Source of the DNA: Tunturiibacter gelidiferens
Lineage (GTDB): Bacteria; Acidobacteriota; Terriglobia; Terriglobales; Acidobacteriaceae
DNA: 64,000 nucleotides
Direction: 5' to 3'
Assembly (NCBI RefSeq): GCF_014201335.1
Contig: NZ_JACHEB010000002.1
Location: forward strand, 186,001-250,000
Below, one piece after another: positions 1-7,334 of the stretch. The first letter of the stretch is position 1, and every line of letters begins with the position of its first letter. The notes beneath the pieces were generated by a model. The model was not told the DNA's origin, ran no database searches, and saw only the letters and a program-made list of their open reading frames with translations. Made by a program: the position numbers and the translations under genes.

Positions 1-291
1 TACGCGTTGCCGTGGGCGGTGATGACCTGTGTCGCGAGTGGGCTGGCGCTTTGGAGTTTTTCTTTGCTGAGTGTTGTGCTGCTCGCGCGGGTGGCGGTGG
101 CGCTTTCGGTGGGGGTGGGGGTGCTGGGCGATGAGCAGGTTCTGCGCGACCTTTGGTTGTTGCCGGTTCGCGACTTCTTTGGGTTGGGCTTCTGGGCCTG
201 GAGTTTTGCCGGCGATACGGTGGTTTGGCGGGGGGAGTTGTTTGCGCTGCGGGATGGGCGCATCAGGCCTGTCAGTCCTTTGAACTCGTGA
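1..291 (+). CDS. C-terminal part of HpnI-like hopanoid/ceramide glucosyltransferase (5' cut by window)
   Basis: The open frame is already running at base 1 (Tyr-Ala-Leu-Pro codons) and stops at 289-291, so only about 96 C-terminal residues are visible. They form a hydrophobic membrane segment followed by LWLLPVRDFFG and VVWRGE, then a short DGRIRP tail. This arrangement (a last transmembrane helix, the P-x-R-D-hydrophobic turn and a W-R-G strand) is typical of the C-terminus of GT2-family ceramide/bacteriohopanetetrol glucosyltransferases of the HpnI type, which act at the inner membrane in hopanoid head-group synthesis. The catalytic domain lies outside the window, so the assignment rests on the tail alone. 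A copy of a repeat/terminator module follows about 50 bp after the stop. Confidence 0.55.
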   Translation, partial: YALPWAVMTCVASGLALWSFSLLSVVLLARVAVALSVGVGVLGDEQVLRDLWLLPVRDFFGLGFWAWSFAGDTVVWRGELFALRDGRIRPVSPLNS

Positions 292-337
292 CGTTTCGAT
301 CTGGTTGGAACTGGACACGGGGTAATCCTTTCTTGGG

Positions 338-612
338 GGTACCCCCCCCGGGGGGTTACCTTTGCATAAAACACCTGGAATGAGTAAGTTGCACGATTTT
401 ATTTTTGTAGATTAGTCCATTCAAAGGGGTTATCCGCAAATTCGTCTTTCTAAAGGGGTTAGCGTTGATAGATGGAAAAAGCCCTCGGACTTTTGGTCGC
501 GAGGGCTTTCTTTGTTTTGCTCTGAATCAATGATAGCGGAATGTGTGTAACTTATGCGCCACGCGTAATTTGTTGATGGTGAATGGGATATTGGAAATTG
601 GGGGTTGACAGA
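338..612 (+). repeat. Intergenic repeat module copy A (29-bp tandem units, terminator, conserved 3' half)
   Basis: This region holds no gene. It starts with a C/G-run block at about 338-357. The motif AAAGGGGTTA then occurs at 423-432 and again at 452-461, exactly 29 bp apart. Next come a terminator hairpin (478-515), the octamer GCCACGCG at 558-565, and TTGACAG starting at 605. The same elements in the same order occur at 61262-61550, and the distance from GCCACGCG to TTGACA is exactly 47 bp in both. Both copies begin about 50-60 bp after the stop of a plus-strand gene and face a convergent minus-strand gene. Confidence 0.7.
478..515 (+). terminator. Rho-independent terminator inside repeat module A
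   Basis: AAAGCCCTCG at 478-487 pairs perfectly with CGAGGGCTTT at 500-509 (10 bp, 12-nt loop), followed by a T-rich tract (CTTTGTTTT). It would end transcripts from the hpnI-like gene upstream. Confidence 0.8.
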
Positions 613-696
613 TGGATTTGCCCTGAAAGATGAGGATTGGGGTGGTTTGTGGCTGCCCCGAAAAGTGAGTTAGAACGAGCAGCGTGAAATCAACCG

Positions 697-850
697 CAGA
701 TCCCGGCGGGATGACAACAAAATGACAAGCAACGGCAGCGACAACCACAACGGTCGATCACCTTCGGGGATGACAAACAAAAAGACAAACAACGGCAACA
801 GCAGATCCCCTTCGGGGTGACAACCAGAAAGACAAAGACAAAGACAAGGG
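697..850. repeat. Degenerate tandem repeat, GATC-CCTTCGGGG-ATGAC units
   Basis: Three diverged units are visible, with GATC at 699, 756 and 804 (spacing 57 and 48 bp). Each has a short palindrome (CCCGGCGGG, or CCTTCGGGG/CCCCTTCGGGG), then GATGAC or GTGAC, then an A-rich stretch with repeated GACAA(A)C and CGGCAAC/CGGCAGC words. The tract ends just before the SGNH gene. No coding potential was recognised. Confidence 0.65.
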
Positions 851-871
851 TTAGGGCAAGGGAAAAGAGGC

Positions 872-2233
872 CTACTGCTTCTTCCCGATGACGGCGGCTA
901 TGGCCTTTCCGGCGTTGGCTGGCATGATTCGGGGGCGGGCGGAGGGAGCTACCTGGGTTGCGAGGTTGGGAGGCCAGTAAGGATCTGTGGCGGCGACGGG
1001 GCCGAGGGGGACGTCGGGGATCTTGGTGCTGATGGTGGTGTTCATGGTGTCGATAAAGGTGTTGGCGATGACAGCGTAGCCGACGTTGGTGGGATGGATG
1101 CCGTCGAGGGCGAAGAAGCCACCGAGGAAGCTGGAGTTTCCGGTGTAGCCGTTGATGGTGAGACCGTTGACGGAGACCTGATTGAAGAGGGCGTAGATGT
1201 CGACCAGCGTTGCATTGGCGGCCTTGGCCTGGGCGGCGATGACCTGATTGAAGGCCGTGACCTGGGACTGGACGGTGACGACCTCGGCGGCGGAGAGGAA
1301 GCCGGCGTCAGTGATGGGTCCCTTTTGCTGGCCGGTGAGGATGAGCGGGATCTGGGCTGTGCCGGCGGGGTTGACGAGGTCGCCGGGGACGATGCCTAGG
1401 ATGCCGCTGAGAGCTGTGGTGGGAAGGCCGGTTTCGGCGGAGACTTCGCCGAGAACCAAGGCGGCGGGGGTCAGATAGGGGACTTTGGTGACGTCGGGGA
1501 TGTTGGCGATGATCAGGTTTGCAGGGGCCTTGGTGGTGAGTTCGGTGATGAGGGCCTGGTACTGGCTGGTGAAGTTGGCGACTGAGGTCATGCTGGAGGG
1601 CATGCCGGTTTCGTCGGCGATGAGGGCGTCGTTATTGCCGATCCAAAGGAAGATGGTGGTGGGCTGGGCGTTGATGGCGAAGGTGGCCTGGCTGTTGGCC
1701 TGTCCGTAGCCGAGGCCGGGGAAGCCGAGGACGAGCTGGTTGAGCTGAGCCTGGGAGCCGGGGGCGGGGTTGACCTCGGGGATGGTGTTCATGACGTCGT
1801 TGAGCAGGGCGCCGGGGACGGCCAGGTCGGTGACCTGGGTGGCGAAGTTATCGCGGCCGGTGGAGGTTCCGGTGACGGGAACAATGACGGGCGGAGGTCC
1901 GAGGGAGACGAGCTGGAGGACGTTGGGCGCGCCGGGGTAGGCGATGAGAGGCTGGATGATGTTGAATCCGGCCTGGGCGGCGAGGACCGGGGCCCAGCCG
2001 TGGACTTGGGTGGTGTCGAGGAGGGAGCCGCTCTGGAAGCCGGCGGTGAGGGAGTCGCCGAGGAAGATGGTGTTGGAGAAGTTGCCGGCATTCTTTGCCT
2101 GCTGGGCCTGGAGCGAGGCGAGCTGCTTTGAGGCGCTGCTGCTGCCGTTGTCGTTGTTGCAGGCTGCGAGGGGTAGGAGGAGTGCTGCGGTAAGGCTGGA
2201 ATGCAGCAGGACTGAACGGCTATTCATTTTCAT
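872..2233 (-). CDS. SGNH/GDSL-family hydrolase lipoprotein
   Basis: A 453-residue protein begins at the ATG at 2233 (Met-Lys-Met-Asn-Ser-Arg). Its signal peptide ends in LAAC, with the lipidated Cys at residue 25. The mature part has the GDSL esterase blocks in order: FLGDSLTAG near the N-terminus (nucleophile Ser), GNND (block III) in the middle, and D-G-I-H-P-T near the C-terminus (block V Asp/His). It should be an extracytoplasmic esterase, lipase or acylhydrolase anchored in the envelope; the substrate cannot be told. The frame stays open upstream as far as 3568, but that stretch is antisense to alr and has an Arg/Pro/His-rich shadow composition, so the start at the signal peptide is preferred. 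It is divergent from alr. Confidence 0.85.
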   Translation of the reverse strand: MKMNSRSVLLHSSLTAALLLPLAACNNDNGSSSASKQLASLQAQQAKNAGNFSNTIFLGDSLTAGFQSGSLLDTTQVHGWAPVLAAQAGFNIIQPLIAYPGAPNVLQLVSLGPPPVIVPVTGTSTGRDNFATQVTDLAVPGALLNDVMNTIPEVNPAPGSQAQLNQLVLGFPGLGYGQANSQATFAINAQPTTIFLWIGNNDALIADETGMPSSMTSVANFTSQYQALITELTTKAPANLIIANIPDVTKVPYLTPAALVLGEVSAETGLPTTALSGILGIVPGDLVNPAGTAQIPLILTGQQKGPITDAGFLSAAEVVTVQSQVTAFNQVIAAQAKAANATLVDIYALFNQVSVNGLTINGYTGNSSFLGGFFALDGIHPTNVGYAVIANTFIDTMNTTISTKIPDVPLGPVAATDPYWPPNLATQVAPSARPRIMPANAGKAIAAVIGKKQ

Positions 2234-2395
2234 GGCGACGAACGGACCCCTTGGAGAGGTCGCGGACTTAGGAAAGTTCGCGACTGTGTGTGCTTTCTGT
2301 AGACGTGGCTTTGTATCACACTCGGGGTGCGATGGGGAACAAGAGGTATTTGGGGAGGTATCTGCGGGAGCGAGCGGCGACGATAGGATAGGGAT

Positions 2396-3589
2396 GTGAA
2401 GAGCTGGGTGGAGGTTTCGGAGCGGCGGCTGACGGAGAACTACAGGCTGCTGACGGGGGCGGCTGGGGACACGGCGGTGCTGGCGGTGGTGAAGGCCAAT
2501 GCATATGGGCATGGGGCGGCGGTGTGCGCTCCGGTGCTGGTGCGGGCAGGGGCGGAGTGGCTGGGGGTGACCGAGGTGACCGAGGGCGCGACGGTCAGGG
2601 CGGCGCTCGAGACGGCAGGGATTGCGCGGAGGGAGCAGCCAGGGGTTCTGGTGATGTCGGGGCTGCTGCGGGAGGATGCGGAGGAAGTGGTGCGGCTGGG
2701 GTTGGTGCCGGTGGTTTGGCTGCGGGAGCAGATGGAGTGGTTGGCAGAGGCTGCGGGACGGCTTGGGATGGGGCCGGTGGCGGTGCATGTGGAGATCGAT
2801 ACGGGGATGGCGCGGCAGGGGATTCGGCCGGGCGTGGAGCTGGAGGACCTGCTGGCGTGGGTGCGGGGAGAGCCGGGGATTCGGTTGGATGGGGTGATGA
2901 CGCATTTTGCTTCGTCGGAGGTGGCGGGGTCGCTGCAGACGACGTTGCAGCGGGAGCGGTTCGAGGAGGCGATTGGGGCAGTCGGGGCTGCGGGTTTGCG
3001 GCTTTCGTGGGTGCATGCGGGGAACTCTTCTACGGTGGACAATCAGCGAGGTGAGGGGAATCTCGGTTGGCTGCGTGAGCTGGCTGCGAGTGTGGGGGCG
3101 CGGTCGATGGTGCGGACCGGGATCGCTTTGTATGGGTACTGTTTGCCGATTGAGGGTGAAGGTTTGAGTGAGGTGCGGCGTGAGTTGCAGCCGGTGATGA
3201 CGTGGAAGACGCGAGTGATCGGGCGGCGCGAGGTGGAGGCGGGAGAGACGGTTGGGTATAACGGAATCTTTGTGGCGGAGCACGCGATGCGGCTGGCGCT
3301 GCTGCCGGTCGGGTATGCGGATGGGTTGCGGCGGGAGCTTTCCGCGTCGAATGCGCAAGCTGGTGGGTGGGCGATGGTGCGGGGTCAGCGGGCGCCGATT
3401 GTGGGGAGGGTGTCGATGAATCTGACGATTGTGGATGTGAGCGGGATCGCGGGGGTGGGGTTGGGAGATGAGGTAGTGGTGCTGGGGGATGGTGTGACGG
3501 CGGAGGATCATGCGCGGCTGGCAGGGACGATTGCGTATGAGATTGTTTGTGGCGTGCGGGCGGCGCATCGGTGTGGGATTGCTGGCTAG
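2396..3589 (+). CDS. alr: Alanine racemase
   Basis: This 397-residue PLP enzyme interconverts L- and D-alanine for peptidoglycan synthesis in the cytoplasm. The PLP-binding lysine is Lys33 in VVKANAYGHG, the family signature. The TIM-barrel continues through HVEIDTGMAR and VMTHFASSE, and the second-domain active-site tyrosine is in VGYNG, followed by LLPVGYADG and the GRVSMN segment. Length is normal for the family (about 360-400). The start is GTG at 2396, preceded by AGGATAGG; no good ATG alternative lies upstream. It is divergent from the SGNH lipoprotein, and a palindromic repeat begins immediately after its stop codon. Confidence 0.95.
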   Translation: MKSWVEVSERRLTENYRLLTGAAGDTAVLAVVKANAYGHGAAVCAPVLVRAGAEWLGVTEVTEGATVRAALETAGIARREQPGVLVMSGLLREDAEEVVRLGLVPVVWLREQMEWLAEAAGRLGMGPVAVHVEIDTGMARQGIRPGVELEDLLAWVRGEPGIRLDGVMTHFASSEVAGSLQTTLQRERFEEAIGAVGAAGLRLSWVHAGNSSTVDNQRGEGNLGWLRELAASVGARSMVRTGIALYGYCLPIEGEGLSEVRRELQPVMTWKTRVIGRREVEAGETVGYNGIFVAEHAMRLALLPVGYADGLRRELSASNAQAGGWAMVRGQRAPIVGRVSMNLTIVDVSGIAGVGLGDEVVVLGDGVTAEDHARLAGTIAYEIVCGVRAAHRCGIAG

Positions 3590-3591
3590 AT

Positions 3592-3730
3592 GCGCCCTGC
3601 GCGGGCGGCGGTCACTTCGTGACTTGTATACCCCTTCTGCTGGCGCTCTCGTTGGTCGCGATCAGATGATTTGGCGAAGCCGGAATAGGCGTCACGAAGT
3701 GACCGAGCTCCGCGTAGGAGGCCCGTCCGG
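3592..3730. repeat. GTCACTTCGTGAC-flanked palindromic repeat, copy 1
   Basis: A block of about 140 bp. A CCCTGCGCGGGC hairpin is followed by GGTCACTTCGTGAC at about 3610-3623, TTGTATACC, a core containing the word GTTGGTCGCGA, and then the inverted GTCACGAAGTGAC near 3692-3704. Each GTCAC-nnn-GTGAC is a small hairpin, and the two are also mutually complementary. The same element lies in the opposite orientation at 12536-12690, and a diverged relative lies at 42471-42570. The right part overlaps the 3' end of the hydrolase gene. Confidence 0.75.
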
Positions 3731-4561
3731 CAGGACTTCGGTGACGAAGGCCAGCATGGCGGCGTTGAAGATATGGGGGCGTTGAAGCGGTGCGAAGTGG
3801 CTTACGCCGTTTAGGATGATGAGTTTTGCGTTGGGGATGCTGCGCGCCAGATATTCGGCGTGTTCGTGCTTGATGAATTCGTCGTGTTCGGCTTGCACGA
3901 TCAGGACGGGTACGCTGATTCGGGATAAGTCTTGCGCGGTGTAGTTGGGTTGCGAGCTCATCATGATGCGGACGGCGGCGGTGAATTCGTCGAACTGGTC
4001 GGGCGTGGCGGAGAGCTGGGCGTAGTCCTTCGCGTGACGTGACAGGCAACGGAAGAGGAGCGGGTTTCGTTCGTCAATCTGTTTTAGGCCGCTGGGGTCC
4101 ATGTTGCAGCCGAAAAAGAAGGCGCCCCCGATGCGTTTGGGAGCTTCATCGGCGAGGATGAGAGCGATGCATGCGCCGTCACTCCAACCGACTACGGCGG
4201 CTCGTTCGAGGTTCAGTGTGTTCATGACGGCAAGGACGTCGGAGGCCATGAGTTCGTAGGTGTGGGGGCGGGCGTCGCGTGTGCTGCGGCCGTGGCCGCG
4301 GCTGTCGATGAGAATGGCGCGGTGACCGGCGGCGAGGAGGTCGGGAAGCTGATAGCTCCAGTTGCCGCTGTGTCCGAAGCCTCCGTGCAGAAGGATGACG
4401 GGTGAGCCGGAGCCGTAGGTGGCGTACCAGATGTGGGCTCCCTCGTGTTCGACGTAACCTTGAGCATCTGGGGGCGTCGACAGTGTGGCGCCTTCGGCCT
4501 CGAAGTTCGTCAGATCGTCGTCACAGAATTCCACCTGGACCTCCCGTCGGTTTGTTGTCAC
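3692..4561 (-). CDS. Alpha/beta-fold hydrolase
   Basis: A 289-residue cytoplasmic alpha/beta hydrolase with no signal peptide. The oxyanion segment is LLHGGFGHSGNW (about residues 58-69). The nucleophile elbow is GWSDG with Ser127, the acid is probably Asp227 in AEHDEF, and the histidine is His255 in GVSHFAP. RGHGRS after the third strand is typical of the esterase/haloalkane/epoxide hydrolase branch. The substrate is unknown. The last codons (Ser-Val-Thr-Ser-stop) are read from the GTCACTTCGTGA palindrome of the intergenic repeat, so the present C-terminus was probably set by repeat insertion. It is convergent with alr. Confidence 0.85.
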   Translation of the reverse strand: MTTNRREVQVEFCDDDLTNFEAEGATLSTPPDAQGYVEHEGAHIWYATYGSGSPVILLHGGFGHSGNWSYQLPDLLAAGHRAILIDSRGHGRSTRDARPHTYELMASDVLAVMNTLNLERAAVVGWSDGACIALILADEAPKRIGGAFFFGCNMDPSGLKQIDERNPLLFRCLSRHAKDYAQLSATPDQFDEFTAAVRIMMSSQPNYTAQDLSRISVPVLIVQAEHDEFIKHEHAEYLARSIPNAKLIILNGVSHFAPLQRPHIFNAAMLAFVTEVLPDGPPTRSSVTS

Positions 4562-4654
4562 AGGAGAAGTCTATCGTCAGGCGAAGGAAGCTTATTTGCG
4601 TGCATGGCATGTGGGCCGTTAACATCAGCTAAGAGAAACGAGAGGAAACACTTC

Positions 4655-4864
4655 ATGGAATCCATCAGCACAGCGCGTCGTACCGAAGATATCGCGCTCG
4701 ATCTACTTAAGTTCGTTGCATCGCAGGCTAATGTAGGAAGCAAATCCTCCGGGTCGACTGGTTTTGGTCTGCCGAGCTCGCCTAAGGGTGACGATCAGGT
4801 GACGCATCTGCTGGAGCTGTATGCCCGCTGCCGCGAGGCGGTTGAGGCTCCGGCTAAAAAGTAG
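4655..4864 (+). CDS. Small conserved-looking protein, unknown function (69 aa)
   Basis: The ATG at 4655 has a good Shine-Dalgarno (GAGAGGAAA, about 7 nt spacing) and opens a 69-residue frame starting Met-Glu-Ser-Ile-Ser-Thr-Ala-Arg. The frame can be extended upstream to 4433, but that part runs antisense through the hydrolase start and has no RBS, so the short form is chosen. The protein has an amphipathic N-terminal helix, a Gly/Ser-rich linker (GSKSSGSTGFG) and a C-terminal helix (LLELYARCREAVE). Its stop overlaps the start of the following oxidoreductase by one base, so the two are probably translated from one message. No family was recognised. Confidence 0.65.
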   Translation: MESISTARRTEDIALDLLKFVASQANVGSKSSGSTGFGLPSSPKGDDQVTHLLELYARCREAVEAPAKK

Positions 4865-5913
4865 TGGCGGGTACGCGGGCGCTGCGGGTTGCGGTAGTTG
4901 GGGCGGGTGCCTTTGGGCGCAATCATCTGCGGGTGCTGCGGGAGCTTCAGCAGGCGGGACAGGCGGTTGAGCTGGTCGGTGTGGTCGACCGCGATCCGGT
5001 GGCTGTGGCTGCGGCCTCGGAGAGGTTCGGTGTGCCGGGCTTTGAGACGATTGAGGCTTGCCTGACTGCGGTGGGTGGGTTGGATGCTGCATCGGTTTGT
5101 GTGCCGACAGTGCATCATGCTTCTGCGGCTGCGCCGTTGCTGGCTGCTGGTGTCGATCTGCTGATTGAAAAGCCGCTGGCAGCGAGTCTCGCGGATGCTG
5201 ATTTGATTCTCGAGTTGGCTCGCAAGCATGGGCGCGTTGTGCAGGTGGGGCATCTGGAGCGATTTAATCCGGCGGTGACTGCGGCACAGCAGCATCTGCA
5301 TAAGCCGATGTTCTTTGAGGCGCACCGACTGAGCATCTTTACGCCGCGTTCGCTGGATGTAGATGTGGTGTTGGATCTGATGATCCATGATCTGGACATT
5401 GTGCTGAGTCTGGTGGCTTCGCCGGTGCGCGAGGTAAGGGCGGTGGGACTGCCGGTGCTGTCGCGCAAGGTGGATATCGCGAACGTGCGGGTGGCGTTTG
5501 AGAACGGCTGCATTGCGAACTTTACGGCGAGCCGGGTGAGTACGGAGCGGGTGAGGAAGCTGCGATTCTTTCAGCCGCATCAGTATCTTTCGCTGGATTT
5601 CGCGCGGCAGGATCTGTTGATGATCGATGTGACGGCGGCTGCGGGGATGGATCCGGCGATGCTGGCTGCGTTGGCGGAGAAGGCGCAGCAGGGGGGTGCG
5701 CATCCTTCGGCGGGGCTGTCGCTGAAGAAGGTGGTGGTGGAGTTGGGGGAGCCTCTGCGACTGGAGATTGAGTCGTTTTTGAAGGCTGTGCGTGAGCGCA
5801 CAAGGCCGGTGGTGTCGGGTGAGGATGGGCGCGCTGCGCTGGCGCTGGCGCTCGAGATCAACGAGGCGATTGCGGTGCATGCGGAGCGGGCGGGCCTTCG
5901 CGACTTTATGTAA
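4864..5913 (+). CDS. Gfo/Idh/MocA-family NAD(P)-dependent oxidoreductase
   Basis: A 349-residue enzyme with an N-terminal Rossmann motif VVGAGAFGRNH (residues 11-21), the family lysine in IEKPLA (Lys103), and the second-domain motif DLMIHDLD (about 171-178) carrying the catalytic-site His/Asp. These are the standard signatures of sugar or inositol dehydrogenases and nucleotide-sugar 3-dehydrogenases. The GTG start at 4864 overlaps the stop of the upstream 69-residue ORF. A UDP-GlcNAc 3-dehydrogenase (GnnA-like) role in lipid A synthesis is possible, but nothing here proves it; no aminotransferase partner is adjacent. Confidence 0.85.
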   Translation: MAGTRALRVAVVGAGAFGRNHLRVLRELQQAGQAVELVGVVDRDPVAVAAASERFGVPGFETIEACLTAVGGLDAASVCVPTVHHASAAAPLLAAGVDLLIEKPLAASLADADLILELARKHGRVVQVGHLERFNPAVTAAQQHLHKPMFFEAHRLSIFTPRSLDVDVVLDLMIHDLDIVLSLVASPVREVRAVGLPVLSRKVDIANVRVAFENGCIANFTASRVSTERVRKLRFFQPHQYLSLDFARQDLLMIDVTAAAGMDPAMLAALAEKAQQGGAHPSAGLSLKKVVVELGEPLRLEIESFLKAVRERTRPVVSGEDGRAALALALEINEAIAVHAERAGLRDFM

Positions 5914-6037
5914 CTGCAAATGTTTCCCTGTTATGGAAACGGTGCTGATAGGCGGCCGCGCGCCCCAGTCCTCTATCGGGAACGGCGATGATTTCTTTAC
6001 AGTGCGAACTGATTTCGAAACCCCGCAGGAGATATAG

Positions 6038-6544
6038 TTGGCTGGAATGACCGTTCATACCTACTGCCGCTCTATATTTCGGATCGTATTCTTTGTCTCC
6101 GCTCTGGCCAACTGCTCTGCTCAGGATGGCGGAATTTCCGCTAAAACGATGGAGGTCCCCGAAACAGTTATGGCTAAGCGTCTGGAGCATATTGTTGCGC
6201 CAAAGTTGCCCGCGGGGGCACTACAAAAGTGCTCGAACGCTATGGTGATACTGAAGGTTACCGTCGATGAAAAAGGAAAAGTGAGTGACGCGGAGTTCGT
6301 GAGCGGGTTTGACGAGCTGAAGGACTCGGCGATGGTAGCGATCAAGGAGTGGACATATAAACCTTACGAGCACCACGGACACGCAATCGCCGTGCATACC
6401 AGCGTTTCCATCTTTTATCTCGGAGATGGCGAATCCTTCCCGGTCTACATGCCCGACGGCAAAGGTGGCGTGAAGGGTGGAAACATGACCCAGTTGGCTC
6501 CTGGATGCGGGTCTGGGCCAGTCATCAAGAGGACCCCCGGTTAG
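6038..6544 (+). CDS. Secreted TonB C-terminal-domain protein
   Basis: A 168-residue protein with an N-terminal signal or anchor segment (FRIVFFVSALANCSA) and a single TonB C-terminal fold from about residue 50 to 130: MVILKVTVDEKGKVSDAEFVSG, then a helix and IKEWTYKPYEHHGHAI. The long Pro-rich spacer of a full TonB is absent. The start is TTG at 6038, chosen because AGGAG lies 8 nt upstream; an in-frame ATG at 6047 is the alternative. Such short TonB-domain proteins are common in Acidobacteriota. The role is unknown and may not be energy transduction. Confidence 0.7.
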   Translation: MAGMTVHTYCRSIFRIVFFVSALANCSAQDGGISAKTMEVPETVMAKRLEHIVAPKLPAGALQKCSNAMVILKVTVDEKGKVSDAEFVSGFDELKDSAMVAIKEWTYKPYEHHGHAIAVHTSVSIFYLGDGESFPVYMPDGKGGVKGGNMTQLAPGCGSGPVIKRTPG

Positions 6545-6613
6545 CCTTTTCACCAAAATATAGCGACAGTTCTGTTATGGGTTTATTTGAAGTTGCGGTC
6601 TGAGTGTCTGAAT

Positions 6614-7099
6614 ATGAGAGCTTCTCGTGTTGTTACGTTTGCTTTGTGGGTGGGGCGCATTGCGCTGGCGGTGACGCTGCTTTCAGCTGTGGCCGATAGG
6701 TTTGGACTGTGGGGGCCGCATGGGTCGCCGCGAGCTTCGTGGGGGGATTGGACTCACTTTGTGGCTTATTGCGGAGTAGTGAACAGCTTTGCGCCGAAGG
6801 CGGTAATACCGGCGCTGGCTTGGGTTGCGACAGTGTTGGAGACTCTGTTTGGCGTGGGGCTGTTGATTGGATACAAGCTAGAGTATGTCGCGTATGGGTC
6901 TGCTGTGCTGTTTGCGTTGTTCGCGTTGGCGATGACCTGGAGCGGGGGAATTAAAGACCCGCTGAATTACTCGGTGTTTGCGGATGCCGGGGGTGCGCTG
7001 TTGTTGGGGGTGCTGGTTTCTGTGACGAAGAGCGAGAGACGGTCGGAGCGTGGCTCGTATTCTGTTGCGGATGCTGGGGCGCGCTGGGCGGAAGACTAG
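6614..7099 (+). CDS. DoxX-like integral membrane protein
   Basis: A 161-residue membrane protein with four hydrophobic segments (around residues 8-28, 60-82, 87-105 and 115-135), separated by a conserved-looking loop WGDWTHFVAY and ending in a charged cytoplasmic tail. The arrangement matches small DoxX/DoxD-like proteins linked to redox or quinone chemistry. The ATG at 6614 is preferred over a TTG at 6587 because the extra residues are hydrophilic and there is no clear ribosome-binding site for either. No operon partner. Confidence 0.6.
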   Translation: MRASRVVTFALWVGRIALAVTLLSAVADRFGLWGPHGSPRASWGDWTHFVAYCGVVNSFAPKAVIPALAWVATVLETLFGVGLLIGYKLEYVAYGSAVLFALFALAMTWSGGIKDPLNYSVFADAGGALLLGVLVSVTKSERRSERGSYSVADAGARWAED

Positions 7100-7161
7100 A
7101 GTGGGTCTCGCTGGTTAGTCTGTTCTCGAGATTTTGCTCTAGAGGAAAGCAGAGAAAAGGC

Positions 7162-7230
7162 GAAATAAGGGGTCTCTCCACTACGCTGTTCACGGTGAGA
7201 CCGTGAACAGCTTCGGTCGAGATGACAAAC
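7162..7230 (+). repeat. Variable-stem hairpin repeat, copy 1
   Basis: The constant left arm GGTCTCTCCACTACG is followed by a perfect 12-bp stem (7185-7196 with 7200-7211, loop GAG) and the constant right arm CTTCGGTCGAGATGAC. Further copies lie at 8366-8432 and 32824-32890. All are between genes and in the same orientation. Confidence 0.75.
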
Positions 7231-7334
7231 GTCTTATCTGGGCGGTGTTCTTTTTGTGGAGCTTTTGTTTGGGTGAAGGAGAACTGGCTACGGCGGGAGC
7301 AAATGGGTTTCCTGCGGCAAAAGACAAGTGTTGA

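Noticed and set aside
2234..3568. Minus-strand open frame continuing 445 codons upstream of the SGNH lipoprotein
   Set aside because: It is antisense to alr, Arg/Pro/His-rich and lacks domains; a proper signal peptide starts at 2233. Long antisense frames are expected from the high GC content.
4433..4654. N-terminal extension of the 69-residue small protein
   Set aside because: The added part is antisense to the hydrolase 5' end and has no RBS, while the ATG at 4655 has a strong one.
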